Origin: Pseudomonas fluorescens
Lineage (GTDB): Bacteria; Pseudomonadota; Gammaproteobacteria; Pseudomonadales; Pseudomonadaceae
DNA length: 64,000 nt
Direction: 5' to 3'
Assembly (NCBI RefSeq): GCF_001623525.1
Contig: NZ_CP015225.1
Span: 6,460,501-6,524,500 of the forward strand
Shown: positions 21,848-32,192 of the stretch, one piece after another
Layout of the letters: every line of letters starts with the position of its first letter
Numbering within the stretch: position 1 is the stretch's first letter
Position numbers and translations under genes: made by a program
The notes under the pieces: generated by a model
The model's input: only the letters and a program-made list of their open reading frames with translations
The model's database searches: none
What the model was told of the DNA's origin: nothing

Positions 21848-23194
21848 ATGAAATCCTATGAAGTCAACTTTGACGGTCTAGTGGGGCCGACCCATAACTA
21901 CGGCGGGCTCTCGTACGGCAACGTCGCGTCCCAGAGCAACAGCCAGCAGTCCTCCAACCCCAAGGAAGCGGCGTTGCAGGGCCTGGCGAAAATGAAAGCG
22001 CTGATGGACATGGGTTTCCAGCAAGGGGTGCTGGCGCCACAGGAGCGCCCGGACGTGGCGGCCCTGCGTCGGTTGGGTTTTGCCGGCAGCGACGCCCAGG
22101 TCATCCAACAGGCCGCGAAAGAAGCGATGCCGCTGCTGGTCGCCAGTTGCTCGGCCTCCAGCATGTGGGTGGCCAACGCCGCCACCGTCAGCCCGAGTGC
22201 CGACACCGCTGATGGTCGCGTGCATTTCACCGCCGCCAACCTGAATTGCAAATACCACCGCAGCATCGAACATCCGACCACCAGTCGTGTGCTGGGGGCG
22301 ATGTTCGCCAACCAGCAACACTTCGCCCACCACGCCGCGTTGCCAGCGGTGGCGCAGTTCGGCGATGAAGGCGCGGCCAACCACACCCGTTTCTGCCGCG
22401 CCTACGGTGAGGCCGGTGTCGAGTTCTTTGTGTTCGGTCGCAGCGCTTTTGACACCCGCTATCCCGCGCCGCAGAAATACCCGGCGCGCCAGACCCTGGA
22501 AGCTTCCCAGGCTGTTGCCCGCCTGCACGGGCTGAGGGAGGAGGGCGTGGTGTACGCTCAACAGAACCCATCGGTGATCGACCAGGGTGTGTTCCACAAC
22601 GACGTGATCGCGGTGGGCAATGGCGAAGTGCTGTTCTATCACGAGGACGCGTTTCTCGAGACCGACAGGATGTTGGCCGAGCTGAGCAGCAAACTCGCCA
22701 AAGTCGGTGGGAAATTTCAGTCGGTGTGCGTGCCGCGTTCGGCGGTGACGGTGGATGATGCGGTGCGCTCCTACCTGTTCAATAGCCAGTTGCTGTCGCG
22801 TCCCGACGGCTCGATGCTGTTGATCGTGCCGGAAGAGTGCCGTGGCAACGAGCGCGTCTGGCAATACCTGCAGGGCCTGACGGGCACTGGCGGGGTGATT
22901 CGCGAAGTGAAGGTCTTCGACCTCAAGCAAAGCATGCAGAACGGTGGTGGCCCGGCTTGCCTGAGGTTGCGCGTGGCCCTTAATGAAACCGAGCTGGCGG
23001 CGGTCAACCCAGGGGTTATCATGACCGCGCCGCTGTACGATTCGCTGACCCAATGGGTCGAGCGGCACTACCGCGACCGCATGACCGAAAACGATCTGGC
23101 AGACCCCCAGTTGCTGCTCGAATGCCGTGGGGCACTGGATGAACTGACACAAATCCTTAAACTTGGCTCGGTTTATCCTTTCCAGATCAATTGA
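21848..23194 (+). CDS. aruB: N2-succinylarginine dihydrolase
   Basis: The 448-residue AstB-family amidinotransferase-fold enzyme cleaves succinylarginine to succinylornithine, CO2 and two ammonia (AST step two). The family start [16 protein letters not shown] is intact, and conserved His blocks ([19 protein letters not shown]) and the late Cys region ([13 protein letters not shown]) are present. Its length is typical. Confidence 0.95.
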   Translation: MKSYEVNFDGLVGPTHNYGGLSYGNVASQSNSQQSSNPKEAALQGLAKMKALMDMGFQQGVLAPQERPDVAALRRLGFAGSDAQVIQQAAKEAMPLLVASCSASSMWVANAATVSPSADTADGRVHFTAANLNCKYHRSIEHPTTSRVLGAMFANQQHFAHHAALPAVAQFGDEGAANHTRFCRAYGEAGVEFFVFGRSAFDTRYPAPQKYPARQTLEASQAVARLHGLREEGVVYAQQNPSVIDQGVFHNDVIAVGNGEVLFYHEDAFLETDRMLAELSSKLAKVGGKFQSVCVPRSAVTVDDAVRSYLFNSQLLSRPDGSMLLIVPEECRGNERVWQYLQGLTGTGGVIREVKVFDLKQSMQNGGGPACLRLRVALNETELAAVNPGVIMTAPLYDSLTQWVERHYRDRMTENDLADPQLLLECRGALDELTQILKLGSVYPFQIN

Positions 23195-23263
23195 AAGCGC
23201 GCGCGACCTGACTACAGTCAAAGCAGGGCGCGTTGCCTTATCCCCAGACGAGAATGTAAAGAC

Positions 23264-23551
23264 ATGAGCGATACCTTGCAGCTGATCCTTGAAGACACCG
23301 ACGGCACCCAACTGGAAACCTCCTGCACCCGCGTCGCGGTGATGTGGCAAGGCAAGGAGTTGTGGATCCAGCAGGATGGCCGTGGTCAGTTGCTGATCGG
23401 CGTCGATGTCGAGGAAGGGGACGAGGAATACGCCAACCTGTTGTTGCGTCCATTGGCGACCAACCTGGTCAGCCTGCAACTGGAAATGGAACCGGCGGAC
23501 GTCGGCGACGATGACCATGTCCATGGCCCGGATTGCGGCCACGACCATTAA
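23264..23551 (+). CDS. Conserved small protein of the aru operon (PA0900-like)
   Basis: This 95-residue acidic protein of unknown function sits between aruB and aruE, as its counterpart does in P. aeruginosa. It has no signal peptide. The C-terminus HVHGPDCGHDH is rich in His and Cys and could bind a metal. It ends 12 bases before aruE, so it is co-transcribed. A link to the Zn-dependent AruE is speculative. Confidence 0.8.
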   Translation: MSDTLQLILEDTDGTQLETSCTRVAVMWQGKELWIQQDGRGQLLIGVDVEEGDEEYANLLLRPLATNLVSLQLEMEPADVGDDDHVHGPDCGHDH

Positions 23552-23563
23552 GGAAACCGCGCT

Positions 23564-24571
23564 ATGCTCGCCCTCGGCAAACTGCTTGAACTGACCCTCG
23601 CCGGCCGTGAACCGGCGGAGAAGACTCAACTGACTGTCGAAGGCGTACGGATGCGCTGGTTGAGCGAGGGCGCGCTGGAGGTCAAGCCGCCCGAAGCCCG
23701 TGATAACGGTCTGGACCTGCTGCTGTCGGCCGGTATCCACGGCAACGAAACCGCGCCGATCGAGCTGCTCGACCGCTTGCTGCACGACATCGCCCGTGGC
23801 CATTTGAAGCCTCGGGCCCGCATTCTGTTCCTGTTCGGCAACCCCGAGGCCATACGGCGCGGTGAGCGTTTCGTCGAACAGGACGTCAACCGCCTGTTCA
23901 ATGGCCGCCATGAGCTGAGCGGCGGTCCTGAGGCGCTACGGGCCTGCGAGCTGGAGCGCCTGGCCGCCAGTTTCTTCAGCCGGCCAGAACGCAGTCGCTT
24001 GCATTACGACCTGCACACCGCCATCCGCGGCTCGAAGATCGAGCAGTTCGCCCTCTACCCGTGGAAAGAAGGTCGCCAGCATTCACGCCGTGAACTGGCA
24101 CGCCTGCGTGCCGGGGGCATGGAGGCGGTGTTGCTGCAGAACAAGCCGTCCATTGTGTTCAGCGCCTACACCTACGACCAGCTCGGTGCCGAGTCCTTCA
24201 CCCTGGAACTGGGCAAGGCCCGGCCATTCGGACAGAACGACGGGGTCAACGTCAGCCTGCTGGAAACCCGCCTGCAACAGATCATCGAGGGCAACGAGCC
24301 GGAACTGGATGAAGGGCTCGATGGCCTGCAGCTGTTCAGCGTGGCCCGGGAAATCATCAAGCACAGCGACAGTTTCCGCCTGAACCTGCCGGCGGACATC
24401 GAGAACTTCTCGGAACTGGGGAAAGGCTACGTGCTGGCCGAAGACATTGCCCAGACCCGCTGGGTGATCGAAGAAGAGGGCGCCCGGATCATCTTTCCCA
24501 ACCCCAAGGTCAAGAATGGCTTGCGGGCTGGGATTCTGATCGTTCCGGCTACGGATGAAAACCTGGCCTGA
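23564..24571 (+). CDS. aruE: Succinylglutamate desuccinylase
   Basis: This 335-residue AstE-family zinc hydrolase has the metal motif [15 protein letters not shown] (HxxE) near residues 61-75, a later His in [10 protein letters not shown] and the catalytic Glu region ([10 protein letters not shown]). It performs the last AST step, releasing glutamate and succinate. It closes the aru operon, and a hairpin of the second repeat type follows it. Confidence 0.94.
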   Translation: MLALGKLLELTLAGREPAEKTQLTVEGVRMRWLSEGALEVKPPEARDNGLDLLLSAGIHGNETAPIELLDRLLHDIARGHLKPRARILFLFGNPEAIRRGERFVEQDVNRLFNGRHELSGGPEALRACELERLAASFFSRPERSRLHYDLHTAIRGSKIEQFALYPWKEGRQHSRRELARLRAGGMEAVLLQNKPSIVFSAYTYDQLGAESFTLELGKARPFGQNDGVNVSLLETRLQQIIEGNEPELDEGLDGLQLFSVAREIIKHSDSFRLNLPADIENFSELGKGYVLAEDIAQTRWVIEEEGARIIFPNPKVKNGLRAGILIVPATDENLA

Positions 24572-24588
24572 CGCCACATCTTTCCAAT

Positions 24589-24618
24589 GTGGGAGCAAGC
24601 CCGCTCCCACAGTTTTTT
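24589..24618. terminator. Probable terminator from a REP-like hairpin
   Basis: The stem TGTGGGAGC...GCTCCCACA with a following T run lies between the convergent aruE and lumazine synthase genes and could serve aruE. Confidence 0.6.
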
Positions 24619-24627
24619 GGGTGATGT

Positions 24628-25137
24628 TTAGACCGCTACCGCCCGCTGCTCACTACGGCGCAACGCCCGGGTCTTGTGCAGGGTATCGGCGCAGGTCTTC
24701 GCCGCTTCCTGGCCCTTGTGCACGAAATGCTCAAAGAAGAACTTCTGATGTTCTTCCCCAGCATGGAAGTGATGCGGCGTGAGCACGACCGAGAACACCG
24801 GCACTTCGGTTTCCAGTTGGACCTGCATCAGGCCGCTGATCACCGATTGGGCGACGAATTCGTGACGGTAGATGCCACCGTCCACCACCAGGCCGGCGGC
24901 GACGATGCCGGCGTAGCGGCCTGACTTGGCCAGCAGCTTGGCGTGCAGCGGAATCTCGAAGGCGCCACCGACTTCGAAGAAGTCGATATCACTTTCCTGG
25001 TAACCCTGGATGATCATTTCGGCGACGAAGCCTTTACGGCTCTGGTCGACGATTTCCTTATGCCAGCAGGCCTGGATGAACGCGACGCGCTCGCCCGGAT
25101 GACTTTTGCTTTTGCTGTCGATTGCAGTGGGTTGCAT
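24628..25137 (-). CDS. 6,7-dimethyl-8-ribityllumazine synthase, RibH2-like
   Basis: This 169-residue protein of the lumazine synthase family carries the conserved blocks GGAFEIPLHAKLL, GLVVDGGIYRHEFVAQSVISGLM and VFSVVLTPHHFH. It should condense the ribityl-aminopyrimidine with butanone phosphate in riboflavin synthesis. The N-terminal and C-terminal parts are more like the type-II (RibH2) paralogues than the housekeeping RibH, so it is likely a second copy. An FMN riboswitch sits upstream on the same strand, showing flavin control. It is isolated from other rib genes. Confidence 0.85.
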   Translation of the reverse strand: MQPTAIDSKSKSHPGERVAFIQACWHKEIVDQSRKGFVAEMIIQGYQESDIDFFEVGGAFEIPLHAKLLAKSGRYAGIVAAGLVVDGGIYRHEFVAQSVISGLMQVQLETEVPVFSVVLTPHHFHAGEEHQKFFFEHFVHKGQEAAKTCADTLHKTRALRRSEQRAVAV

Positions 25138-25240
25138 GTTCTGGTTCCTGTTTGTGTGAAAAACAGGGCGTCATGAATCGAAGGGGATTCGAGGGTACGC
25201 CGCGCACGGATAGTCGCAGTCGGCCCTTGGGTATCAATCC

Positions 25241-25403
25241 CGTTCTCTCTTCATCCGGACTATGACCGTCGGCCCCGGAATCACACCGGGTCTGCTGACC
25301 TTGTCGCTACACCCCAAAAAGCGGTGCACCACCAAGCGCTCGCGGGCTATGCACGTTGCGTGCAATTACCGCCGGTGGGGAATTACACCCCGCCCTGAGA
25401 ACG
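25241..25403 (-). ncRNA. FMN riboswitch (RFN element)
   Basis: Read on the minus strand, the conserved RFN ends are present: CTCAGGGCGGGGTGTAATTC at the 5' side, CCCACCGGCGGTAAT, and GATTCCGGGGCCGACGGTCA with ATAGTCCGGATGAAGAGAGAACG-type 3' closing bases. It lies about 105 bases upstream of the lumazine synthase gene. FMN binding would reduce expression, probably by sequestering the ribosome site or by termination. Confidence 0.95.
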
Positions 25404-25486
25404 TTTTTGCTGCCATGGTTTTTGGCGGCGGAGGATTTTTAACACATATTTCAGCGCGACGCATGACCTGGATGTCCCGAGAACAT

Positions 25487-25579
25487 TGTGGCGAGGGAGC
25501 TTGCTCCCGCTGGGCTGCGAAGCGGCCCCAAGATTTTGCGGCTGCTTCGCACCCGAGCGGGAGCAAGCTCCCTCGCCAC
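25487..25579. repeat. REP doublet (inverted pair)
   Basis: An inverted pair of the main REP family lies between the FMN riboswitch and the divergent ltaE. It is compact, about 93 bases. Confidence 0.85.
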
Positions 25580-25677
25580 GGAATATTCCTCCAGTCGGTC
25601 TTGATTAATCGTCGCCATGCCCGCAGTAATTGCCCTTCGAAAGGGATTTCCCTCCACTTGAGCCCGAGGCCAGATTC

Positions 25678-26682
25678 ATGAGCGTTATCGATCTTCGCAG
25701 TGACACGGTCACCCAACCCAGCGCCGGCATGCTGGATGCCATGGCCAGCGCGCCTACCGGTGACGATGTGTACGGGGAAGACCCGACCGTCAATCGCCTC
25801 GAGGCCGAACTGGCCGCGCGCCTGGGGTTTGCCGCAGCGTTGTTCGTGCCCACGGGGACCATGAGTAACCTGTTGGGGTTGATGGCCCACTGCGAGCGCG
25901 GCGACGAATACATCGTCGGCCAGCAGGCCCACACCTACAAATACGAAGGTGGCGGGGCGGCGGTGCTGGGTTCGATCCAGCCTCAGCCCCTCGAGGTGCA
26001 AGCGGACGGTTCCCTGGACTTGGCGCAAGTGGCCGCGGCGATCAAGCCCGATGACTTCCACTTTGCCCGCACCCGCCTGCTGGCCCTGGAAAACACCATG
26101 CAGGGCAAGGTGCTGCCACTGGAATACCTGGCCCGGGCCCGGCGTTTCACCCAGGAACATGGCCTGGCCCTGCATTTGGACGGGGCGCGGCTGTACAACG
26201 CCGCGGTCAAGCTGAATGTCGACGCCCGGCAGATCACGCAGCATTTCGATTCGGTGTCGGTGTGCTTGTCCAAGGGCCTCGGCGCGCCGGTGGGCTCGGT
26301 CCTGTGCGGCAGCGTCGAGCTGATCGGCAAGGCCCGTCGGCTGCGCAAGATGGTCGGTGGCGGCATGCGCCAGGCCGGGATTCTCGCGGCGGCGGGGCTG
26401 TACGCCCTGGAACATCAGGTCCAGCGCCTGGCCGATGACCACGGCAATGCCCAGCGGCTCGCCGAGGGCTTGCGAGCGGCGGGTTACGAGGTCGAGCCGG
26501 TGCAGACCAACATGGTCTACGTGCAAATGGGCGAGCGGGCCGAGGCGATCAAGGCATTTGCCGATGAACGGGGCGTCAAGCTCAGCGCTGCGCCACGCCT
26601 GCGAATGGTGACGCACATGGACGTGAGCGCGGCGCAAATCGACCAGGTGGTCGCCACTTTCGTCGAATTTTCCCGCCACTGA
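25678..26682 (+). CDS. ltaE: Low-specificity L-threonine aldolase
   Basis: This 334-residue PLP enzyme opens [18 protein letters not shown], the classic threonine aldolase start, and has the PLP lysine in [14 protein letters not shown]. It cleaves threonine and allo-threonine to glycine and acetaldehyde. The ATG at 25678 matches the family start; the longer frame is unsupported. It precedes alaS by 146 bases. Confidence 0.9.
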   Translation: MSVIDLRSDTVTQPSAGMLDAMASAPTGDDVYGEDPTVNRLEAELAARLGFAAALFVPTGTMSNLLGLMAHCERGDEYIVGQQAHTYKYEGGGAAVLGSIQPQPLEVQADGSLDLAQVAAAIKPDDFHFARTRLLALENTMQGKVLPLEYLARARRFTQEHGLALHLDGARLYNAAVKLNVDARQITQHFDSVSVCLSKGLGAPVGSVLCGSVELIGKARRLRKMVGGGMRQAGILAAAGLYALEHQVQRLADDHGNAQRLAEGLRAAGYEVEPVQTNMVYVQMGERAEAIKAFADERGVKLSAAPRLRMVTHMDVSAAQIDQVVATFVEFSRH

Positions 26683-26828
26683 CCCGTCAACCGGGCCAAT
26701 TGACAGTTTCTATCGCATAAACACGCTGTACCCCACGCGCAGGGCCGATATAATGCGGCCCTTTGCCGTTGCTTCGTCTGTTGACGTTTTGCACAGGCCT
26801 TTGGCCGCAGCCTCCGTGGAAGAACCTA

Positions 26829-29450
26829 ATGAAAAGCGCAGAAATCCGTGAAGCCTTCCTTCGCTTCTTCGAAGAGCAAGGCCACACCCGAGTAGCCTCC
26901 AGCTCTTTGATTCCGGGCAACGACCCGACCCTGCTGTTCACCAACGCGGGGATGAACCAGTTCAAGGACTGCTTCCTGGGCCAGGAAAAACGTGCCTACA
27001 CCCGTGCGGTGAGCAGCCAGAAGTGCGTGCGTGCCGGCGGCAAGCACAACGACCTGGAAAACGTCGGTTATACCGCTCGTCACCACACCTTCTTCGAAAT
27101 GCTGGGTAACTTCAGCTTCGGTGACTATTTCAAGCGCGACGCCATCACCTTCGCCTGGACCTTCCTGACCTCCGACAAGTGGCTGAACCTGCCCAAGGAG
27201 AAGCTCTGGGTAACGGTCTACGCCACCGACGACGAAGCCTATGACATCTGGACCAAAGAAGTCGGTGTCCCAGCTGAACGCATGGTGCGCATTGGCGACA
27301 ACAAAGGTGCGCCTTACGCCTCCGATAACTTCTGGACCATGGGCGACACCGGCCCGTGCGGTCCGTGCACCGAGATTTTCTACGATCACGGCGCCGACAT
27401 TTGGGGCGGCCCACCCGGCTCGCCGGAAGAAGACGGCGACCGCTACATCGAGATCTGGAACAACGTGTTCATGCAGTTCAACCGCACCGCCGATGGCGTG
27501 TTGCATCCGCTGCCAGCGCCGTCGGTCGACACCGGCATGGGCCTGGAGCGGATCAGTGCGGTGCTGCAGCACGTTCACTCCAACTACGAAATCGACCTGT
27601 TCCAGAGCTTGCTGAGCGCGTCGGCCCAGGCTATCGGTTGCACCAACGACAACCAGGCCTCGCTCAAAGTGGTGGCCGACCACATCCGTTCCTGTGGCTT
27701 CCTGATTGCCGACGGTGTGTTGCCGTCCAACGAGGGCCGCGGCTATGTGCTGCGCCGGATCATCCGTCGCGCCTGCCGTCACGGCAACAAGCTGGGCGCC
27801 AAGGGCAGCTTCTTCTATCAGATCGTTGCGGCATTGGCGGCCGAGATGGGCGACGCTTTCCCGGAACTCAAGTCCCAGCAGGCGCATATCGAGCGCGTGC
27901 TCAAGGCTGAAGAAGAGCAATTCGCCAAGACCCTGGAGCAAGGCCTGAAGATCCTCGAGCAGGACCTGGCCGAGCTCAAGGGCAACGTGGTCCCGGGCGA
28001 CGTGGTGTTCAAGCTGTACGACACCTACGGCTTCCCGATGGACCTGACCGGCGACATCGCCCGTGAACGCAACCTGACCCTCGACGAGGAAGGGTTCGAG
28101 CGCGAGATGGAAGCCCAGCGGGTGCGCGCGCGTTCCGCCAGCTCCTTTGGCATGGACTACAACAGCCTGGTCAAGGTGGACGTGGCCACCGAGTTCACCG
28201 GTTATGCGGGCACCACCGGCTCGGCCAAGATCGTCGCCATCTATAAGGATGGGCAATCGGTCGACATCCTGAGCGAAGGCCAGGAAGGCGTGATCGTGCT
28301 GGACAAGACTCCGTTCTACGCCGAATCCGGCGGCCAGATCGGCGACAGCGGTTACCTGCAGGCCGGCAGCTCGCGTTTCGACGTGCGTGACACCACCAAG
28401 ACCGGCGGCGCTTTCCTGCACCACGGCGTGCTGGCGTCGGGCAGCCTGATGATCGCCGCCCCGGTGGCCGCCCATGTCGACGCCGACGTTCGGCATGCCA
28501 CGTCGCTGAACCACTCCGCTACGCACTTGCTGCACGCGGCGTTGCGCCAGGTGCTGGGCGAGCATGTCCAGCAGAAGGGTTCGTTGGTGGACAGTCAGCG
28601 CCTGCGCTTCGACTTCAGCCATTTCGAAGCCATCAAGCCTGAGCAGCTCAAGGCGCTGGAAGAAATCGTCAACGCCGAGATTCGCAAGAACTCCCCGGTG
28701 GAAACCGAAGAAACCGACATCGAGACCGCCAAGCGCAAGGGCGCGATGGCGTTGTTCGGCGAGAAGTACGGCGACAGCGTGCGCGTACTGAGCATGGGCG
28801 ATTTCTCCGTTGAACTGTGCGGCGGTATCCACGCCAACCGCACCGGCGACATCGGCCTGATGAAAATCATCAGCGAAGGTGGCGTGGCATCCGGTGTGCG
28901 CCGGATCGAAGCGGTCACCGGCGCCGCGGCCCTGGCGTACCTCAACGCGGCTGAAGAACAACTCAAGGAAGCGGCAACCCTGATCAAGGGCAGCCGCGAC
29001 AACCTGATCGACAAGCTGTCGGCTGTGCTGGAGCGCAACCGCCTGCTGGAAAAGCAACTCGAGCAGTTGCAGGCCAAGGCCGCCAGCGCCGCGGGCGACG
29101 ATCTGTCGGCCCAGGCCGTGGATGTCAAGGGCGTGAAAGTGCTGGCTGTGCGTCTGGATGGCCAGGATGGCAAGGCACTGCTGGCGCTGGTCGATCAATT
29201 GAAAAACAAACTCGGCCGCGCAGTGATCCTGCTCGGCAGTGTCCATGAGGAAAAGGTCGTTCTCGTCGCAGGCGTGACCAAAGACCTGACTGGCCAACTC
29301 AAAGCCGGTGATTTGATGAAGCAAGCCGCTGCGGCAGTGGGCGGCAAGGGCGGTGGTCGTCCGGACATGGCGCAAGGCGGTGGTACCGACGTCGGCGCCC
29401 TGGACGCGGCACTGGCCCAGACCGTTGCATTCGTAGAGCAGGGTATTTAA
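26829..29450 (+). CDS. alaS: Alanyl-tRNA synthetase
   Basis: This 873-residue class II synthetase charges tRNA-Ala. The N-terminal catalytic domain ([20 protein letters not shown]...) is followed by the editing domain with the zinc ligands HSATHLLH (HxxxH) and [13 protein letters not shown] (CxxxH). The C-terminal C-Ala/DHHA1 domain ends in the glycine-rich [15 protein letters not shown]. Its length is standard. It sits just upstream of lysC and rsmA, the usual pseudomonad order. Confidence 0.97.
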   Translation: MKSAEIREAFLRFFEEQGHTRVASSSLIPGNDPTLLFTNAGMNQFKDCFLGQEKRAYTRAVSSQKCVRAGGKHNDLENVGYTARHHTFFEMLGNFSFGDYFKRDAITFAWTFLTSDKWLNLPKEKLWVTVYATDDEAYDIWTKEVGVPAERMVRIGDNKGAPYASDNFWTMGDTGPCGPCTEIFYDHGADIWGGPPGSPEEDGDRYIEIWNNVFMQFNRTADGVLHPLPAPSVDTGMGLERISAVLQHVHSNYEIDLFQSLLSASAQAIGCTNDNQASLKVVADHIRSCGFLIADGVLPSNEGRGYVLRRIIRRACRHGNKLGAKGSFFYQIVAALAAEMGDAFPELKSQQAHIERVLKAEEEQFAKTLEQGLKILEQDLAELKGNVVPGDVVFKLYDTYGFPMDLTGDIARERNLTLDEEGFEREMEAQRVRARSASSFGMDYNSLVKVDVATEFTGYAGTTGSAKIVAIYKDGQSVDILSEGQEGVIVLDKTPFYAESGGQIGDSGYLQAGSSRFDVRDTTKTGGAFLHHGVLASGSLMIAAPVAAHVDADVRHATSLNHSATHLLHAALRQVLGEHVQQKGSLVDSQRLRFDFSHFEAIKPEQLKALEEIVNAEIRKNSPVETEETDIETAKRKGAMALFGEKYGDSVRVLSMGDFSVELCGGIHANRTGDIGLMKIISEGGVASGVRRIEAVTGAAALAYLNAAEEQLKEAATLIKGSRDNLIDKLSAVLERNRLLEKQLEQLQAKAASAAGDDLSAQAVDVKGVKVLAVRLDGQDGKALLALVDQLKNKLGRAVILLGSVHEEKVVLVAGVTKDLTGQLKAGDLMKQAAAAVGGKGGGRPDMAQGGGTDVGALDAALAQTVAFVEQGI

Positions 29451-29541
29451 GGCAGCGTCGCGGGCTCGTGGTCTAGTGACGAGCCCGGCCGCTGTTTGAG
29501 TGATTTATTGGGCGCCCTTCATGGGCAGAGGCGGCTTTGAA

Positions 29542-30783
29542 ATGGCTTTGATCGTACAGAAATTTGGAGGCACCTCGGTCGGCACTGTCGAGAGAATCGA
29601 ACAAGTCGCCGACAAGGTTAAGAAATTCCGTGAAGCGGGCGATGACCTGGTGGTTGTGCTGTCGGCAATGAGCGGCGAGACCAACCGTCTGATCGATCTG
29701 GCCAAGCAAATCAGCGGCGACCAGCAACCGGTTCCCCGTGAGCTGGACGTGATCGTTTCCACTGGCGAGCAGGTGACCATCGCCTTGCTGGCCATGGCGC
29801 TGATCAAGCGTGGCGTGCCAGCGGTGTCTTACACCGGCAACCAGGTGCGTATCCTGACGGACAGCGCGCACAACAAAGCGCGTATCCTGCAGATCGACGA
29901 CCAGAAGATTCGCGGCGACCTGAAGGCTGGCCGTGTCGTGGTTGTCGCCGGTTTCCAGGGTGTGGACGAGCAGGGCAACATCACCACCCTCGGCCGTGGC
30001 GGTTCCGACACCACCGGGGTTGCCCTGGCGGCGGCCCTCAAGGCTGACGAATGCCAGATCTACACCGATGTGGACGGTGTCTACACCACTGACCCACGGG
30101 TGGTGCCTGTGGCCCAGCGGCTGGACAAGATCACGTTCGAAGAAATGCTGGAAATGGCCAGTCTCGGTTCGAAGGTGTTGCAGATCCGGGCGGTCGAATT
30201 CGCCGGCAAGTACAACGTTCCGCTGCGCGTTCTGCACAGCTTCAAAGAGGGTCCGGGCACCCTCATTACTATTGATGAAGAGGAATCCATGGAACAGCCG
30301 ATCATTTCCGGCATCGCTTTCAACCGCGATGAGGCCAAGCTGACCATCCGTGGCGTGCCAGACACCCCCGGCGTGGCGTTCAAGATTCTCGGCCCGATCA
30401 GTGCCGCGAACATCGAAGTCGACATGATCGTGCAGAACGTCTCGCACGATAACACCACTGACTTCACCTTCACCGTGCACCGCAACGACTACCAGTCTGC
30501 CGAAGCGATCCTGAAAAAGACCGCTGGCGAGATCGGTGCCCGGGAAGTGGTGGGTGATACCAAGATCGCCAAGGTCTCGATCGTCGGTGTCGGCATGCGT
30601 TCCCACGCAGGCGTGGCCAGCCGCATGTTCGAATCCCTGGCCAAGGAAAGCATCAACATCCAGATGATCTCTACCTCGGAAATCAAGGTTTCCGTGGTGA
30701 TCGAAGAGAAGTACCTGGAACTGGCCGTGCGCGCCCTGCACACGGCTTTCGAACTCGACGCTGCTGCCCAGCCGGGCGAGTAA
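29542..30783 (+). CDS. lysC: Aspartate kinase
   Basis: This 413-residue enzyme phosphorylates aspartate at the head of lysine, threonine and methionine synthesis. It has the kinase motif VQKFGGTSVG at the N-terminus and two ACT regulatory domains after residue 260. An in-frame ATG at codon 250 (position 30289) is preceded by AGAGGA and would yield a 164-residue ACT-only beta subunit, as in alpha2beta2 aspartate kinases. A strong terminator follows. Confidence 0.96.
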   Translation: MALIVQKFGGTSVGTVERIEQVADKVKKFREAGDDLVVVLSAMSGETNRLIDLAKQISGDQQPVPRELDVIVSTGEQVTIALLAMALIKRGVPAVSYTGNQVRILTDSAHNKARILQIDDQKIRGDLKAGRVVVVAGFQGVDEQGNITTLGRGGSDTTGVALAAALKADECQIYTDVDGVYTTDPRVVPVAQRLDKITFEEMLEMASLGSKVLQIRAVEFAGKYNVPLRVLHSFKEGPGTLITIDEEESMEQPIISGIAFNRDEAKLTIRGVPDTPGVAFKILGPISAANIEVDMIVQNVSHDNTTDFTFTVHRNDYQSAEAILKKTAGEIGAREVVGDTKIAKVSIVGVGMRSHAGVASRMFESLAKESINIQMISTSEIKVSVVIEEKYLELAVRALHTAFELDAAAQPGE

Positions 30784-30797
30784 AAAGCGTTGTCTGG

Positions 30798-30830
30798 AGG
30801 GCGCGGCTGGACCGCGCCCTTTGTTTTTCT
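30798..30830 (+). terminator. Rho-independent terminator of lysC
   Basis: The stem AGGGCGCGG/CCGCGCCCT is followed by a T-rich run, 14 bases after lysC. Confidence 0.85.
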
Positions 30831-30969
30831 GAATGGCGCGTCCCAAAACTGTTCTTTTGCCCGCGCTGGTCAATACTAGGCTTGTAGGCTTCGACCGTTT
30901 CGGTTGTAGGTCCAATGCCTTTTTTTTGCAGACTGTTGTCCCTTAAGTGAATTGCGTGAGGAGAAAGGT

Positions 30970-31158
30970 ATGCTGATTCTGACCCGTCGGTGTGCAGAAA
31001 GCCTGATTATTGGCGATGGCGAAATCACCGTGACCGTGCTCGGCGTCAAAGGAAACCAAGTGCGTATCGGCGTCAATGCCCCGAAAGAGGTTGCTGTACA
31101 CCGCGAGGAAATTTACCTGCGTATCAAGAAAGAGAAGGACGACGAACCAAGCCATTAA
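30970..31158 (+). CDS. rsmA: Carbon storage regulator RsmA/CsrA
   Basis: This 62-residue RNA-binding dimer is close to RsmA of P. aeruginosa ([25 protein letters not shown], with the basic VAVHREEIY region including the key Arg44). It binds GGA motifs in mRNA leaders and represses secondary metabolism and biofilm genes, and is itself titrated by RsmX/Y/Z RNAs. A GAGGAGAAAGG ribosome site precedes the ATG. It lies between lysC and the tRNA genes, as in other pseudomonads. Confidence 0.97.
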   Translation: MLILTRRCAESLIIGDGEITVTVLGVKGNQVRIGVNAPKEVAVHREEIYLRIKKEKDDEPSH

Positions 31159-31177
31159 TTTTTATCGATTTTTATGT

Positions 31178-31206
31178 TTGCAAACGGGGATGAAGGTGGT
31201 TAATAT
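31178..31206 (+). promoter_or_regulatory. Sigma-70 promoter of tRNA-Ser
   Basis: TTGCAA (-35) and TAATAT (-10) are separated by 17 bases, just upstream of the tRNA. Confidence 0.6.
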
Positions 31207-31220
31207 ACGCCCCGTGTTGC

Positions 31221-31311
31221 GGAGAGCTGGCCGAGTGGCCGAAGGCGCTCCCCTGCTAAGGGAGTACACCTCAAAAGGGTGTCGGGGGTTCGAATCCCCC
31301 GTTCTCCGCCA
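31221..31311 (+). tRNA. tRNA-Ser(GCT)
   Basis: A 91-base tRNA with anticodon GCT at 31255-31257, a long variable arm typical of serine tRNAs, a matched seven-base acceptor stem and an encoded CCA. Confidence 0.96.
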
Positions 31312-31377
31312 TTATTCGTTTAGTGCGTCAAAACCTGGCTTGCTCAGTAAGTGATTGAAATTACTGAAAAAAAGCGC

Positions 31378-31405
31378 TTTACAAAAGGAATTGACGACCT
31401 ATAAT
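31378..31405 (+). promoter_or_regulatory. Sigma-70 promoter of the tRNA-Arg pair
   Basis: TTTACA (-35) and a perfect TATAAT (-10) are spaced by 16 bases, with GCGCGGC (stringent-type GC-rich discriminator) following. Confidence 0.75.
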
Positions 31406-31419
31406 GCGCGGCAACAAAT

Positions 31420-31496
31420 GCACTCGTAGCTCAGCTGGATAGAGTACTCGGCTACGAACCGAGCGGTCACAGGTTCGAATCCTGTCGAGTGCACCA
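31420..31496 (+). tRNA. tRNA-Arg(ACG), copy 1
   Basis: A 77-base tRNA with anticodon ACG (31454-31456), complete cloverleaf elements and an encoded CCA. The wobble A is expected to be modified to inosine. Confidence 0.97.
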
Positions 31497-31568
31497 TTTA
31501 AGAGTTGTTTGCAGCAATGCAAATAACTTGGCTTCAACCAGTTGTGATCTGGTATAAAACCACAACTT

Positions 31569-31645
31569 GCACTCGTAGCTCAGCTGGATAGAGTACTCGG
31601 CTACGAACCGAGCGGTCACAGGTTCGAATCCTGTCGAGTGCACCA
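31569..31645 (+). tRNA. tRNA-Arg(ACG), copy 2
   Basis: An identical second copy of the preceding tRNA-Arg, after a 72-base spacer. Both are probably processed from one transcript ended by the terminator at 31652. Confidence 0.97.
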
Positions 31646-31651
31646 AACACC

Positions 31652-31680
31652 AAAAAGCCCGCGTTAAACGCGGGCTTTTT
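31652..31680. terminator. Terminator of the tRNA-Arg operon
   Basis: The stem AAAAAGCCCGCG/CGCGGGCTTTTT is nearly symmetrical, so it may also serve the convergent gene at 31686. Confidence 0.88.
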
Positions 31681-31685
31681 GCTGT

Positions 31686-32192
31686 CTACGATTTGCCTTT
31701 CACGCATCCCCTCTCATCGAACACGACCTCTGCGCTGCGGCCTTTCTTCGCCTTGTAGGTATAGCGCGTGCTCGAATTCCGAACTTTGATCGAGTCTGGC
31801 TTGCCCAGGGCGCTCTCTACGTCCTGCTGGCTCATGCCGGCGATGATGCGTCGGCCCAGGATGGCGTCGCGGCGTCGCCTGGCGTCGATGAGGTTCCCGC
31901 AGCGGTCCTGGAACTGGCCAATCACGGTCGGTTCCTTGCGCGTGGTTTTGTTGCTGGATGTTTGTCCGCGCTCCGCTTCAGGCAGCATCGCCTCGGTCGT
32001 CGGTTTGATTGTCGGTTCGATCGAACCTGGGCGGTACGGATGGATCTGTTGTAGTGACAGAGCTTCTTCCGGGCCGCAGCTCAGGGTGGTGAATGTCACG
32101 TGCCCTGCGATGTTTTCGCAGCGATGCACGGTCTGCCCGGCAGCCCATAAAGGCGAGCAGGCGAGCAGGAACAGGCAGTGGTTGAGGTGCAT
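31686..32192 (-). CDS. Exported DUF4124-like protein with BamE-like C-terminus
   Basis: This 168-residue protein has a signal peptide (about residues 1-19, ending PLWAAG), then a DUF4124-like segment with two Cys (TVHRCENIAGHVTFTTLSCGPEE) and a disordered linker. The C-terminal fold GMSQQDVESALGKPDSIKVRNSSTRYTYK resembles SmpA/BamE domains. A strong AAGGAGG precedes the ATG at 32192. It is probably periplasmic; its function is unknown. Confidence 0.75.
   Translation of the reverse strand: MHLNHCLFLLACSPLWAAGQTVHRCENIAGHVTFTTLSCGPEEALSLQQIHPYRPGSIEPTIKPTTEAMLPEAERGQTSSNKTTRKEPTVIGQFQDRCGNLIDARRRRDAILGRRIIAGMSQQDVESALGKPDSIKVRNSSTRYTYKAKKGRSAEVVFDERGCVKGKS

Noticed and set aside
21878..23911. 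677-codon minus-strand frame across aruB and aruE
   Set aside because: It spans three known plus-strand genes and their junctions with no independent coding evidence.
26826..29375. 849-codon open frame antisense to alaS
   Set aside because: Same cause as above; alaS motifs are unmistakable on the plus strand.
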